Source of the DNA: an uncultured Acidobacteriia bacterium
GTDB taxonomy: Bacteria > Acidobacteriota > Terriglobia > Bryobacterales > Bryobacteraceae
Direction: 5' to 3'
Assembly (NCBI GenBank): GCA_903907865.1
Contig: CAIVPR010000098.1
Coordinates: 1 to 64,000, forward strand
Length of the DNA stretch: 64,000 nucleotides
The position numbers and the translations under genes are program-made. The notes under the pieces are model-generated. The model was not told where the DNA came from. It saw only the letters and a program-made list of their open reading frames with translations, and did no database searches. This document shows positions 8,879 through 17,806 of the stretch, piece after piece (the first letter of the stretch is position 1; every line of letters begins with the position of its first letter).

Positions 8879-8918
8879 CATGACAACGAGTTACCCAAAA
8901 ACGGACAATGTTGGAATT

Positions 8919-8992
8919 TGGCTCCCCGACATGGATTCGAACCACGATTCACGGCTCCAAAGGCCGCTGTCCTACCGTTAGACGATCGGGGA
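8919..8992 (-). tRNA. tRNA-Gln (anticodon TTG)
   Basis: On the minus strand the sequence folds as a complete 74-base tRNA with encoded CCA. The acceptor stem TCCCCGA pairs with TCGGGGA, the anticodon arm is GCGGC-CTTTGGA-GCCGT with anticodon TTG, and the T arm is CGTGG-TTCGAAT-CCATG. The discriminator base is G. It reads CAA (and CAG by wobble). It stands alone between the PEP-CTERM gene and the broken bicupin gene. Confidence 0.95.
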
Positions 8993-9107
8993 AGCTGGGA
9001 GGGAATGTCGGCAACCGCCAACACTTCTTTCAGTTTACAACACTCGCTCTGTCCGCGAGCCGGTCGCCAAGTCCCGCGAAACAGGGTGCCATAGAATTGT
9101 TCCTGTC

Positions 9108-9903
9108 ATGCTTCCAGACCAACTTCCAGGGGCCAAGACGCCATACCTGCTGAGATCCGGTTCCGGCAAACGCTATCTCGTCGGGGGCCTCTTGGCCACC
9201 GTCATCGCCCACAACGACGAAACGGACGGACTGCTGGAAGCCGTCGTCGCAACCCAACTCTGGGCCTCCCTCGGCCAACCGTACGACGGTTTCGTCCACC
9301 CGGAAGGCATCCCGGAATCGTTCGGCGAAGAGGCGCTTGCAGCCGCCGAGCGAGTCGCGGACATCAGGTTTCTGCCTGGTGGGCACGAGTTCCAGCCGGG
9401 AAAGGCGGGCCAAGTACGCCCGGAAGCCGCCATCCCCTATGTCCTCGCGTCGGGAGAGGTCGAACGCCTCATCGCCGGAGACCAACTGTTCGCGTTCCTC
9501 GCCCATGGGGCAACACTGGCGGCAAATTCATCTGCCTCACAACCATTGGCCCCAAGGGCGACCGCATCCCGGAACACTTCCACGAGCGCCACACCGAGAC
9601 CTTCCTCTGCCTCGACGGCACCATGACCATGTGGGCCGATGGCGAGGAGGTGCCCTTGCACCCCGGGATTTCCTTCACGTGCCGGCCGGAACCGTCCACT
9701 CGTACCGACTGGATTCCCATTTCACCCGTTTCGTCGGGCTGCTTGCGCCGGGCATCTTCGAACGGTTTTTCCGCACCATGTGCGACCCCTACGACAGCCA
9801 CATCTTCCCGCAAAATCCCAAACCGGTCCGATTCGACCGGGTCATCCAGAGGCTGCACGAGTTGGATCTGAAGCTGGTCGGCCCGCCTGGCCCGCCGCGC
9901 TAA
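9108..9903 (+). pseudogene. Broken quercetin 2,3-dioxygenase-type bicupin (deletion plus two frameshifts)
   Basis: The pieces align in order with the bacterial quercetinase (QdoI/YxaG) type of bicupin. Frame 1 (from 9108) gives TPYLLRSGSGKRYLVGG, then LLEAVVAT, jumps to LWASLGQPYDGFVHPEG, and continues to IPYVLASGEVERLIAGDQL. The core of the first cupin, including its metal-binding His/Glu motif, is missing at the jump, apparently by an in-frame deletion. A -1 shift near 9511 moves into frame 2 (GGKFICLTTIGPKGDRIPEH, then FHERHTETF, the second metal site). A second -1 shift near 9666 (a G run after CCC) moves into frame 3 (DFLHVPAGTVHSYRLDSH and on to the stop at 9903). Both shifts are at G runs, so sequencing error is possible for them, but not for the missing cupin core. 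Confidence 0.75.
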
Positions 9904-9959
9904 GAATTGGAGCACCAGCGCGCTACAATGGCCCGAGGCGGTGTTGAACCGTCCAATGC

Positions 9960-10054
9960 GGAAGCCAATCCCGGCCGGTGCCGGGCCCGGACTTCAAACC
10001 CGGCGTGCGTTACCTCGTATCGCGGGTGGGTTCGACCCCCACTGGCTTCCGCCA
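9960..10054 (+). tRNA. selC: tRNA-Sec (selenocysteine tRNA, anticodon TCA)
   Basis: The 95-base gene has the special features of bacterial tRNA-Sec. The acceptor stem has 8 base pairs (GGAAGCCA with TGGCTTCC) above a 5-pair T stem (GTGGG-TTCGACC-CCCAC). The D stem is long, with 6 pairs and a 4-base loop (CCCGGC-CGGT-GCCGGG). The anticodon loop CTTCAAA carries TCA, which reads UGA. A long variable arm (GCGTTAC...GTATCGC) is present and CCA is encoded after a G discriminator. The closing anticodon-stem pair is A-C. The length equals that of E. coli selC. It implies that the organism makes selenoproteins; selA, selB and selD are not in this window. Confidence 0.93.
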
Positions 10055-10067
10055 CCTCCGCCTCCGC

Positions 10068-12041
10068 TCACCGCGTGGAAACCGCGAATAACCACTGTTC
10101 CCCGGACACCCCAAGAGCCCGCACGCCCCATTCGTCGGCGTGATGCAGAAGGTCTCGCCCGAGCGGCGCGAAGGGCCCGGTCGAAACCGGGATCAGGATG
10201 TGCCGGTATCCCGCGCCCAAGACGCGCCCGGCGGCGTCGCGTCGTAGGTCGATGTGGAACGTGGTGCCTGCCACAGGCTCCGCGCCGGTGCTGGAGAACC
10301 GGGCGTCCGCAGGCCAGACCACCACCTCGGCCGGTGCCCGGAACTGGAAGCCCTCGCCCGGCAGGAAATTCTTCCACGCCAAGCCACTTTCAGGGCGGGT
10401 CTCCACCACGCGCAACTCGGACCGCGCGGTCACCGAAACCATCCCCGCCGACCGCCATGAAAATGCCCCCGCATTCCCGCCTTCGCTGTCCAACGCGAAG
10501 ATCAGCCCGTCCGACAATCTTCGTCCGGTTGCCGACTGCCACGGGATCAAGGTGTCCCGGTCGACGTACACCTCGGGAAGCACTCCAAAATTCAGGATCC
10601 GCGATCCGGGCAGCGTCTCCCGGTCGATCAGTTTGGCCACCGGGAACGAGGGAATCCGTCGGGCGAGGTACGCCTTCTCGGGTTCCAACCGCAAAGCCGC
10701 TTCCCATGGCAGTTCCCCGAATCGCCATTCGTTGCGCGCGTAGACGTCGACCGCATCGGGCGCACTGCCAATCGCTTGGATTGTGACCAGCGCGATCACG
10801 GCGGGGGTCGGCAGGACCGAGACCATAGCGATTGCAGCCGGTCCAAGTGCTGGTATCAGGAAGCGGGTGCCGGTGTTCGCAAGGATCGGCAGGGCAAGCG
10901 CCGCGCTCGCCAAGAGTGCGGTTGCGGTGGCCCTCCGCCGCAGTCCGAGGCACGCGACCGGCACCAACAGGAGCGCAGGTCCCAAAACCCCTTGGTTTCC
11001 GCCACGCATGGTGTAGTCCCAGAACACGGTTTGCCATGCGAATCCGGGACGGAATGCGCTGAAGGAGTGGGCCAGTTGGGCGTCGAGGCCCGGCGTCGTG
11101 AAGAAGGGTGCAAAGGGATTTCCGGCAATGGCATAGGCCCGGAACATCCACGGGGCGACCGCTGCCAGCACGCCGCCAGCGAAAACCGCGCATGGTCTCC
11201 AACGCCTGGATCGCACCAGAATGAACACGAACGCGACGACGGCCACCCACCCGAACGTCTGCTTGACGGCGTAACAAGTACCCGCGTTGATTGCGGCAAC
11301 CAGCAGCAGCCACGGATCGCGCTCGCGGTCCCAGCGAAGAAGCAGGTAGAAGGTCGCAAACGAGAAGGCAGCCAAGCCGCAGTCGGTGTAGGCCGAGGTG
11401 CCAGCCAACCCGCAAACCGGCGTGACAAAGAACAGTGCCGCCGCGCCCCACGCGGCAGTCCCGGACAATCCAAGTTCGAGCGCCACTTCGCGAACAATAG
11501 CCGTCGCGGCCACGAGCAGTCCGAGGTGCACCAGTTTTGCCGCCGAATGTGCCCCAACCGTGAACGCGGGCACGAAGAGCATTTCAACCGGCTGCGGCAT
11601 GACGTCGAAGAACGCCGATTTTCCGGTGAATCCATGGGCACGCACATAGTCGGAAACCATGCGCAAGTGGTAGGCGACGGCGTCGGCCTCGATTTCCGGA
11701 GCGGCCCCGTGCACCAGATACAGAAAGCCGTAGGCACCGAAGACGGCGAGAAAAAACAAACCCGTCGGCCAGCCCGCCCTCTGGCGCCCTACAGCGATGG
11801 AAGCGACCGGCGGCCACTTCCAAGCCGCACATCCCAAGCCAGTCCCAACCAGCCAGAAGACTGGCCCGTACCCCAAGTGCACCTGCAACAGCGCAAAGAC
11901 CAACAGGGAGTAGATCGCCGCGCCCGTCGAACAACGCACCGCCCACGGCAGATCGAGTCGGCGCGACACCACCATACCCGCAGTCCATGCGGACCCCAGG
12001 GAAAGGAGGCATCCTAGGGCGATGGACAGGTGCACCGGCAT
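10068..12041 (-). CDS. Large polytopic membrane protein, glycosyltransferase family 39/ArnT-like
   Basis: The 657-residue protein has about ten to twelve hydrophobic segments in its first 430 residues and a soluble C-terminal part of about 220 residues. In the first extracytoplasmic loop EIEADAVAYHLRMVSDYVRAHGF resembles the acidic Asp/Glu site of GT-C glycosyltransferases (polyprenyl-phosphate-sugar dependent). These enzymes add sugars to lipids or proteins on the outer side of the inner membrane. It ends 13 bases from the 3' end of the convergent selC gene and is divergent from the DoxX-like gene. Family placement is from fold and motif only. Confidence 0.65.
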   Translation of the reverse strand: MPVHLSIALGCLLSLGSAWTAGMVVSRRLDLPWAVRCSTGAAIYSLLVFALLQVHLGYGPVFWLVGTGLGCAAWKWPPVASIAVGRQRAGWPTGLFFLAVFGAYGFLYLVHGAAPEIEADAVAYHLRMVSDYVRAHGFTGKSAFFDVMPQPVEMLFVPAFTVGAHSAAKLVHLGLLVAATAIVREVALELGLSGTAAWGAAALFFVTPVCGLAGTSAYTDCGLAAFSFATFYLLLRWDRERDPWLLLVAAINAGTCYAVKQTFGWVAVVAFVFILVRSRRWRPCAVFAGGVLAAVAPWMFRAYAIAGNPFAPFFTTPGLDAQLAHSFSAFRPGFAWQTVFWDYTMRGGNQGVLGPALLLVPVACLGLRRRATATALLASAALALPILANTGTRFLIPALGPAAIAMVSVLPTPAVIALVTIQAIGSAPDAVDVYARNEWRFGELPWEAALRLEPEKAYLARRIPSFPVAKLIDRETLPGSRILNFGVLPEVYVDRDTLIPWQSATGRRLSDGLIFALDSEGGNAGAFSWRSAGMVSVTARSELRVVETRPESGLAWKNFLPGEGFQFRAPAEVVVWPADARFSSTGAEPVAGTTFHIDLRRDAAGRVLGAGYRHILIPVSTGPFAPLGRDLLHHADEWGVRALGVSGEQWLFAVSTR

Positions 12042-12091
12042 TCGGAATCGTCCACCATTGTAGCCGCCGCGACCATGTATGCTGGTAGCGC

Positions 12092-12484
12092 ATGAATGGA
12101 CAGTACCCGACTTGGCGAAAATCGCGGCGCTTCCTCGCGTATTTGGCGGCCTTGCTTTACGTGGTCGCCGGAACCATGCACTTCCTGTCGCCCGCGCCGT
12201 TTGTGCGGATTGTCCCGCGATGGATTCCTTGGCCGGAGCTGGCCGTGTCGATCAGCGGCGCTGCCGAGATTCTCGGTGGATTGGGGCTGACTGTTCCGCG
12301 AGTCCGCAGACTCGCTGCCTGGGGTCTGGTGGCCCTGTTGGTCGCGGTGTTCCCGGCAAACGTGTATATGGCGACGAATCCGGTGGAAGCGGGCGCAGCC
12401 GGGATCAATCCACTCTACCTTTGGTTCCGCCTGCCTGTCCAAGGCCTCTTGATTTGGTGGCTGCTCTGGTGCTCTAAAGCTTAG
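12092..12484 (+). CDS. DoxX-like small membrane protein
   Basis: The 130-residue protein has four predicted membrane helices and the DoxX-like pattern: LAALLYVVAGTMHFLSPAPF in helix 1, then SGAAEILGGLGLTVP-RVRRLAAWGLV and a VFPANVYMA segment. DoxX family members are integral membrane proteins of varied or unknown function, some linked to redox stress. The start ATG at 12092 is 50 bases from the divergent glycosyltransferase-like gene. It is convergent with the hybrid kinase gene, with 18 bases between stop codons. Confidence 0.8.
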   Translation: MNGQYPTWRKSRRFLAYLAALLYVVAGTMHFLSPAPFVRIVPRWIPWPELAVSISGAAEILGGLGLTVPRVRRLAAWGLVALLVAVFPANVYMATNPVEAGAAGINPLYLWFRLPVQGLLIWWLLWCSKA

Positions 12485-12502
12485 GCGCAGCGCCGAATCG
12501 GC

Positions 12503-15500
12503 TCAGTCCTTGGGACTGCGATCAACCAGTTCCTTGGTCTCCGCCCAAGCTTTCTCCAAGCTCTTGGCTGCGTTCTCAATGTCTTCCCAACGCGGGACAC
12601 TGCCTGACGAATCCTGGCCGGCCGACTCCAACTCCGCCGCCAAACCAGTCACGGTGGCAAGTCCGAAGTTCGAAGTGCTCCCCTTTAGGCTGTGGGCTGC
12701 ATTGGCGATCCGAACGGCGTCTCGGGCGGCAACCGCTGTCCCGATCTCCCGTACAAGGACGCCACCGGTATCGATCAGCGACACCACCAAGGCGTCGATC
12801 TCCGTTTTCCCGAGCCCCATTTGCTCCATAGCCGCCAAGCCTGCGGTCAACTCCTGGCTGGTTCCACCGGTCCAGATTTGCAGTTTCTTGAGCAACTCGT
12901 CGCCCCGGACGGGCTTCGACAGGTAATCGTCCATGCCCGCGGCAAGGCAGCGCTCCCGCTCGCCTTCCATCGCGTTGGCCGTCAGGGCAATAATCGGGAC
13001 GTGCCGCTTGGCGTTCCTCCGAATGTTGGCCGTGGCCTCGAAGCCGTCCATTACTGGCATCTGGCAATCCATCAGGATGACATCATAGAGCACCGCGGCA
13101 GCGGCCTGCACCGCGTCCAGACCGTTCACCGCGACATCGACCGTGCAGCCGAGCTTGCGCAATAGGAGCGCGATGACCTTCTGGTTGGTCATGTTGTCCT
13201 CGGCCACCAGGACCCTCGCGGTGACCTTGGCCCGGTCGTTGCGTGCCGGTTGCGTCGCCTTCGACGAGAATCCGAACATCTCGCCGACCGATCGGATCAG
13301 GTTGGCTTGGCGGACAGGCTTCACGAGGAACACCCTTACACCGAGTTGCCGCGCGGTCGCCGCCTCGTCCCGGTCGCGGTCCGACGTGAGCATCATCAAC
13401 GGCACCTCGGCGATCGCGGGCGATCGGCGGATCTCCTGCGCCAGCATCAGCCCGTTCATGCCCGGCATGTGGAGGTCGAGGATTGCCAGCTCGTAGCCAC
13501 GGCTCTGTTGTACGGCAAGTTTGAGCTCCTCAAGCGCCTCCGCACCGGATGCGGTGCACGTGACCAGCATGCCGGCTTTACCGAGTTGCTGCTTGACGAT
13601 GCTGCGGTTGGTGCCGTTGTCGTCCACCGCGAGGATGCGTCGACCCTTGAGGTTTTCGATCGGCAAAGGCGGCGTGACCGGCTCGGGGGCCACGGGGAAG
13701 GGAATCGAGCACCAGAATGTGGAACCGGAGCCGGGCTGGCTGACCACGCCGATCTGGCCCCCCATCAGTTCCACTAGGCGTTTGCAGATCGCCAGACCAA
13801 GCCCCGTGCCGCCGTAACGCCGGGTGGTGGAACTGTCCGCTTGGCTGAAGCTCTGGAAGAGCCGCGCCTGTGCTTCCTCGCTGATCCCGATGCCGCTGTC
13901 CCGGACCTCGAAACGGACGACGGCCGGCGCGCCCGGCAACCGTTTCGAACACAGAACGCTGAGGACAACCTCGCCGGACTCGGTGAACTTCACGGCATTG
14001 CTCAGCAAATTCAGCAGTACTTGACGGAGGCGGGCGGAATCGCCGATCAGCGCCTCGGGCACCGTGTCCTCGAACGGCGCGCAGATTTCCAGCCGCTTGC
14101 GGTGCGCCGTCGGAGCCACTACTTCCAAGGATTCCTCGACTACGACGCGCGGGTCGAAGGGGCGCGATTCGAGGTCGAGCTTGCCAGCCTCGATCCGGGA
14201 GAACTCCAGGATGTCGTTGATGATCGCCAGCAGCGCCTCGCCCGAGGAGCGGATGGTCTCGGCGAAATCGTGTTGTTCGGGAGCCAGCGGGGTTTCAAGC
14301 AGGAGCCCCGCCATGCCGATCACTCCGTTCATCGGGGTGCGGATCTCATGACTCATGGTGGCGAGGAATTCACTCTTCGCCTTGGTGGCCGATTCTGCTT
14401 TCAAGACGGCGTCGGCCAGTTGTTCGGCATAGGCTTGCAGCTTGGCCTCGGCCTCCTTCGTCGACGTGACGTCTATTTCAACGCCGTTCCAGACGAGATG
14501 GCCGGAAGGAGTTGGCTGCGGGGTCGCGCTGATGGCCAACCAGCGAAGTGGCGCTCCATCCTTGCCGCCGACCCGGCACGTCATCTTGTAGGTTTCGCCC
14601 CGCAGCAGCACGTCCCTCAACTGTTGGCGCACCACGGGCAGGTCCCTCGAATAAACGTCTTCCAGAATGAGGCTGGGATCTGCCAGGATCTCTTGGGCCG
14701 TACGACCGTGCAGGTTGCGGATTCCGTCGCTCAGGAAGAGGAACCGGGGATCGCCGTCCGGTCCCCGCTCCATCTGGAAGACGGCTCCGGGGATGTTGGC
14801 TGTCACGTCCAGCAATTGTTGCCGACTGTGCTGGAGCGCTTTCTCCGCGTCGCGACGCGTCGTGATGTCGCGGAGGATGCCCACGAAGGTTCGGCGACCG
14901 TCTGTCGTGATCTCGCTCAGCGCCAGGTCGAGCGGAAACTCGGTTCCATCCTTGCGCAGGCCGGCGACTTCGCGGTTGAGGCCGATGACCTTGCGCTCGC
15001 CGGTCTTGAGGTAGTTGCCAATGTAGGAGTCGTGATGCGCGGCGTAGGCTGCCGGCATCAGCATCTTGACGTTTCGTCCGACCACTTCGGCAGCTTTGTA
15101 GCCGAAGATCTGTTCGGTGGCGCGGTTGGCGCTCTCCATGATGCCATGTTCGTCGATTGTGATGATGGCGTCGATGACGTTGTCGAAAAGCGTCCTGAGG
15201 CGCTGTTCCTTGTCGCGCAGGCTGCGTTGGGCCGATTCGAGCTCGTTGTTCACGGCTTGCAATTGGACCAGGTTGCGTCGGCGTTCCATATTCATGCCGA
15301 CGGTCCGCAAGAAAAACAACATCCCCACCAGCAGAACCGAAATCTCCACCATCGTCCGCCGCAGGGTTCCCGTGACTTGGGCCGAGCGTTCCCCCGCCGC
15401 CCGGTCCAACTCGGCACGCAGCCGGATCAGCGAGGTGCGGACCAGTTCGAACGCCGGCTGGGCGCGACCAAGGTCGGTGGCCAGCCCGCCCTTGCCGTCG

Positions 15501-15928
15501 CCTACGAGGATCGATGCAATGACGCCGTCGCGGATTTTCTGGTAGACATCCCAACTGGCGACAAATGTGGCCAGTGCGGTGCGGGAACGGTCGTCCAAGC
15601 GGGAGGCCGCCAAGCGCTGTTCCAAGTCGGCCACGGCATCCCCGGCGGTGCGGGCTTGGACGACATAGGCGAGTTGGTTGTTGGGGTCGGTCGTGGTGAG
15701 CGCGTAAATGACGGTGCGGCGGCCTTCCTGAATCTGGAAAGCCATCTCGGCGGCCGTTTGCAGGCCACGCACGTCCACCTCGTAGAACTGGCGGACACTC
15801 TCCACAGCTCCCTTTGATTCGACGACGACAAAAACACCAGCGGCGAGTACCGCCAAGCCGCCGGCGACCAGAAGCCAGCTGGAACGCTCGCCGATCAGTG
15901 GGAACCACTTGGTCATAGCACCCCGCAT
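12503..15928 (-). CDS. Hybrid histidine kinase: CHASE3-like sensor, PAS-PAS, HisKA, HATPase, REC-REC, HPt
   Basis: This 1141-residue phosphorelay protein has two membrane helices (about 18-36 and 195-211) enclosing a CHASE3-like helical periplasmic domain. Two PAS domains follow (about 243-358 and 370-490), then HisKA with His527 in MSHEIRTPMNGVIGM and the HATPase domain (about 630-745; DSGIGI, GGTGLGLAI). Two complete receivers follow (AILDLHMPGM and VILMDCQMPVMDG), and the C-terminal HPt has the acceptor motif AAHSLKGSTSNFG. CGGAG stands 8 bases before the ATG at 15928. It is the last gene of a tight operon, 13 bases after the phosphate-binding-like gene, and may sense the state of that system. 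Confidence 0.93.
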   Translation of the reverse strand: MRGAMTKWFPLIGERSSWLLVAGGLAVLAAGVFVVVESKGAVESVRQFYEVDVRGLQTAAEMAFQIQEGRRTVIYALTTTDPNNQLAYVVQARTAGDAVADLEQRLAASRLDDRSRTALATFVASWDVYQKIRDGVIASILVGDGKGGLATDLGRAQPAFELVRTSLIRLRAELDRAAGERSAQVTGTLRRTMVEISVLLVGMLFFLRTVGMNMERRRNLVQLQAVNNELESAQRSLRDKEQRLRTLFDNVIDAIITIDEHGIMESANRATEQIFGYKAAEVVGRNVKMLMPAAYAAHHDSYIGNYLKTGERKVIGLNREVAGLRKDGTEFPLDLALSEITTDGRRTFVGILRDITTRRDAEKALQHSRQQLLDVTANIPGAVFQMERGPDGDPRFLFLSDGIRNLHGRTAQEILADPSLILEDVYSRDLPVVRQQLRDVLLRGETYKMTCRVGGKDGAPLRWLAISATPQPTPSGHLVWNGVEIDVTSTKEAEAKLQAYAEQLADAVLKAESATKAKSEFLATMSHEIRTPMNGVIGMAGLLLETPLAPEQHDFAETIRSSGEALLAIINDILEFSRIEAGKLDLESRPFDPRVVVEESLEVVAPTAHRKRLEICAPFEDTVPEALIGDSARLRQVLLNLLSNAVKFTESGEVVLSVLCSKRLPGAPAVVRFEVRDSGIGISEEAQARLFQSFSQADSSTTRRYGGTGLGLAICKRLVELMGGQIGVVSQPGSGSTFWCSIPFPVAPEPVTPPLPIENLKGRRILAVDDNGTNRSIVKQQLGKAGMLVTCTASGAEALEELKLAVQQSRGYELAILDLHMPGMNGLMLAQEIRRSPAIAEVPLMMLTSDRDRDEAATARQLGVRVFLVKPVRQANLIRSVGEMFGFSSKATQPARNDRAKVTARVLVAEDNMTNQKVIALLLRKLGCTVDVAVNGLDAVQAAAAVLYDVILMDCQMPVMDGFEATANIRRNAKRHVPIIALTANAMEGERERCLAAGMDDYLSKPVRGDELLKKLQIWTGGTSQELTAGLAAMEQMGLGKTEIDALVVSLIDTGGVLVREIGTAVAARDAVRIANAAHSLKGSTSNFGLATVTGLAAELESAGQDSSGSVPRWEDIENAAKSLEKAWAETKELVDRSPKD

Positions 15929-15941
15929 CCTGACACTCCGC

Positions 15942-16439
15942 TCATTGCAGTGGATACCCCTGTTCGCTTGGCAACTTGCCGTCCACCTTCAGAACTTTGA
16001 CATGGGTCGACGCCGCGGCAGCACCCGCATCCACGATGGAAACCGCGCCCGGGACGTTCCACACAAAGGTGATTGCGTTCGCGTCCGAATTGAGGACTCG
16101 AATATTTGGGGGCAAACCGCCCTGGAACTGTATTCGGAACAACTGCCGCCCGTAGTTCGCTGGAGTCGTTTTGAGGATCAACTCCAGCATTCTTTTTTGC
16201 GTTGCCGCCGTGTCGGGTTGCTGCGCCAGCACGACCGGCGTCGAATCGCTCCAAACGTGTGTTACTCCATTCAGCAACTTGCGCAGGTCGGCCAGCGAGA
16301 TGTTGTCCACGGGCGACGTTTTGTGGACGATGACGGCCATCGGCGCGCCTGCCGCCGATGGTTCCCCGGCATGAAGCCGCACCGCCATGGCGACGGCCAG
16401 TCCCGCGACGAGAATGAGGTGCTTGCGCCGGGTAGCCAT
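15942..16439 (-). CDS. Half-size PstS-like periplasmic substrate-binding protein
   Basis: The 165-residue exported protein (signal peptide about 1-24) matches the C-terminal half of phosphate-type binding proteins: MAVIVHKTSPVDNISLADL, RKLLNGVTHVW, an LVLAQ/QPDTAATQKRMLELIL region, and NAITFVWNVPGAVSIVD. Full PstS proteins are about 300-350 residues long, so this is a one-lobe form. No ABC permease or ATPase is nearby. Its ATG overlaps the porin stop codon by one base (TAATG), so it is translationally coupled to the porin. A sensory rather than transport role is an inference from the flanking kinases. Confidence 0.75.
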   Translation of the reverse strand: MATRRKHLILVAGLAVAMAVRLHAGEPSAAGAPMAVIVHKTSPVDNISLADLRKLLNGVTHVWSDSTPVVLAQQPDTAATQKRMLELILKTTPANYGRQLFRIQFQGGLPPNIRVLNSDANAITFVWNVPGAVSIVDAGAAAASTHVKVLKVDGKLPSEQGYPLQ

Positions 16440-17806
16440 TAGAATGTAAACGCCAGTTGGGCAGTCGCCATGTTGACGGGGCTCAACGAGTCCTGGAGCA
16501 ATCGACCGTACTGGAATTTCAAGGCCGCGAACTCGTTGAAATCATATCGGATGCCGAAGCTCGCCTGTCTCCGCACACCGAGATGCGGCAGGATGAGCTG
16601 GGCGACCGGATCGCGCCGGTTGCCGTTCAGGTACTCGAAGCGGCCGTATGGGCTCCAATTGCTGAGCCGGTACGCGAACTGGGTATAGCCCCCGGGGATG
16701 GTCGTTGTCCTCCCTGCCTGCGTATGCTGCATGAGGACCCCCTCGTTCAAGAACTCGATCCTGCCGCGATCATAGACCGCATAGGCCGAATACACCTGCT
16801 GGCCAATTGGTTGGAGTCCGCCCCACTTCAGGCTCTCGTGATAGGCCGAGCCTCCAATCTGCAGACCGGGAAGCGCGTCCGGCGAGGAACTGAACGCCGC
16901 GTTGACAGACTTGCCGGAACCCACGTTGAAGCGGTTTTGGACCGATTCCGTCCCTTGCTGGTAACTGCGTCCGTTCCCCACCTCGAACGTGTACTGCAGG
17001 CCCAGCCCGGAGGAAGGGATTTCCCCCGAAGCGCGCAGCCCGATGGTGTGGACCGGCAAAAGGCCGCCTTCATCTTCGAACGCAAACAGGAAAGGCCGTG
17101 CCGTCGCGGTCTGGAACCATGTTCCATGGTGGAAGGCGGTGTTGTAGTAGCCGATCGCGGTATGGTTCCGGCCCGCGTCGAACTTTAGATAGCGGTTGAC
17201 CCGGTGTTGAATCAGGAACCGCTCGATGTCGACCCCGATGTTGTTGTCGGAACCAGCCTCGAACACGGTCTCCATCAGAACGCTCGTCTTTTCGGTTAGC
17301 CGGGAAGAAATATACAAATCCATCTGGCCCAGCGCGAAGCTGTTGGGAGAGGCCGCGTAAGCCTCCTTGCCGAACCGCACGTCGCCGTATCCTCGAATCG
17401 CCAGCTTGGGCGCATTGGCACCCGCCGCTGGCGGCGCATCGTGGTCGTGTTCGGCCATGGGGTTGGCGGGACTCTGTGCCGCCACCGGGGTCGGAGCCGG
17501 ATCCAACGCAGCTTGCAACACGGGCGGCTTCGCGGTCTGCCCGGACTCGAGCGCCTGGATTCGCGACTTGGCTTCCGCGAGTTCCGCAGTCGTCTTCTGC
17601 AGAGCGCCCTCCGACTCCGACAAACGCTTCTCAACCGACTCCAGCCGCTTGAGCAGTTCCTTCAACGCCGTGGAATCCGACGCATCCTGGCACCGGGCCG
17701 GGGTTGCGGCCAACATGCCTGCGAGACAGAGCGAGAGAGCAATGAGCGTCCGTCCAAGCATTGGACGCTTGGAATTGTGCGGGGCGACATGCAGACTGCG
17801 AATCAT
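16439..17806 (-). CDS. Outer-membrane porin with N-terminal coiled coil
   Basis: The 455-residue protein starts at the ATG at 17806, which overlaps the upstream kinase stop codon in ATGA. A signal peptide region (about residues 16-40, ending ATPARCQ) is followed by a coiled coil (about 46-88, with heptads such as LKELLKRLESVEKRLSES) and a Pro/Ala linker. A beta-barrel of the phosphate-selective/OprP-like porin type follows, with many alternating strands and a C-terminal aromatic TAQLAFTF. The coiled coil is typical of porins that trimerise and contact peptidoglycan. It lies between a hybrid kinase and a PstS-like protein. Confidence 0.82.
   Translation of the reverse strand: MIRSLHVAPHNSKRPMLGRTLIALSLCLAGMLAATPARCQDASDSTALKELLKRLESVEKRLSESEGALQKTTAELAEAKSRIQALESGQTAKPPVLQAALDPAPTPVAAQSPANPMAEHDHDAPPAAGANAPKLAIRGYGDVRFGKEAYAASPNSFALGQMDLYISSRLTEKTSVLMETVFEAGSDNNIGVDIERFLIQHRVNRYLKFDAGRNHTAIGYYNTAFHHGTWFQTATARPFLFAFEDEGGLLPVHTIGLRASGEIPSSGLGLQYTFEVGNGRSYQQGTESVQNRFNVGSGKSVNAAFSSSPDALPGLQIGGSAYHESLKWGGLQPIGQQVYSAYAVYDRGRIEFLNEGVLMQHTQAGRTTTIPGGYTQFAYRLSNWSPYGRFEYLNGNRRDPVAQLILPHLGVRRQASFGIRYDFNEFAALKFQYGRLLQDSLSPVNMATAQLAFTF

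Noticed and set aside
10776-12017. Plus-strand frame (413 codons) opposite the glycosyltransferase-like membrane protein
   Set aside because: Composition is antisense-like, and the minus-strand product has ordered membrane helices.
13841-15817. Long open frame (658 codons) opposite the hybrid kinase
   Set aside because: It is the antisense shadow of a clear kinase gene, with no family motifs; high third-position GC keeps antisense frames open in this genome.
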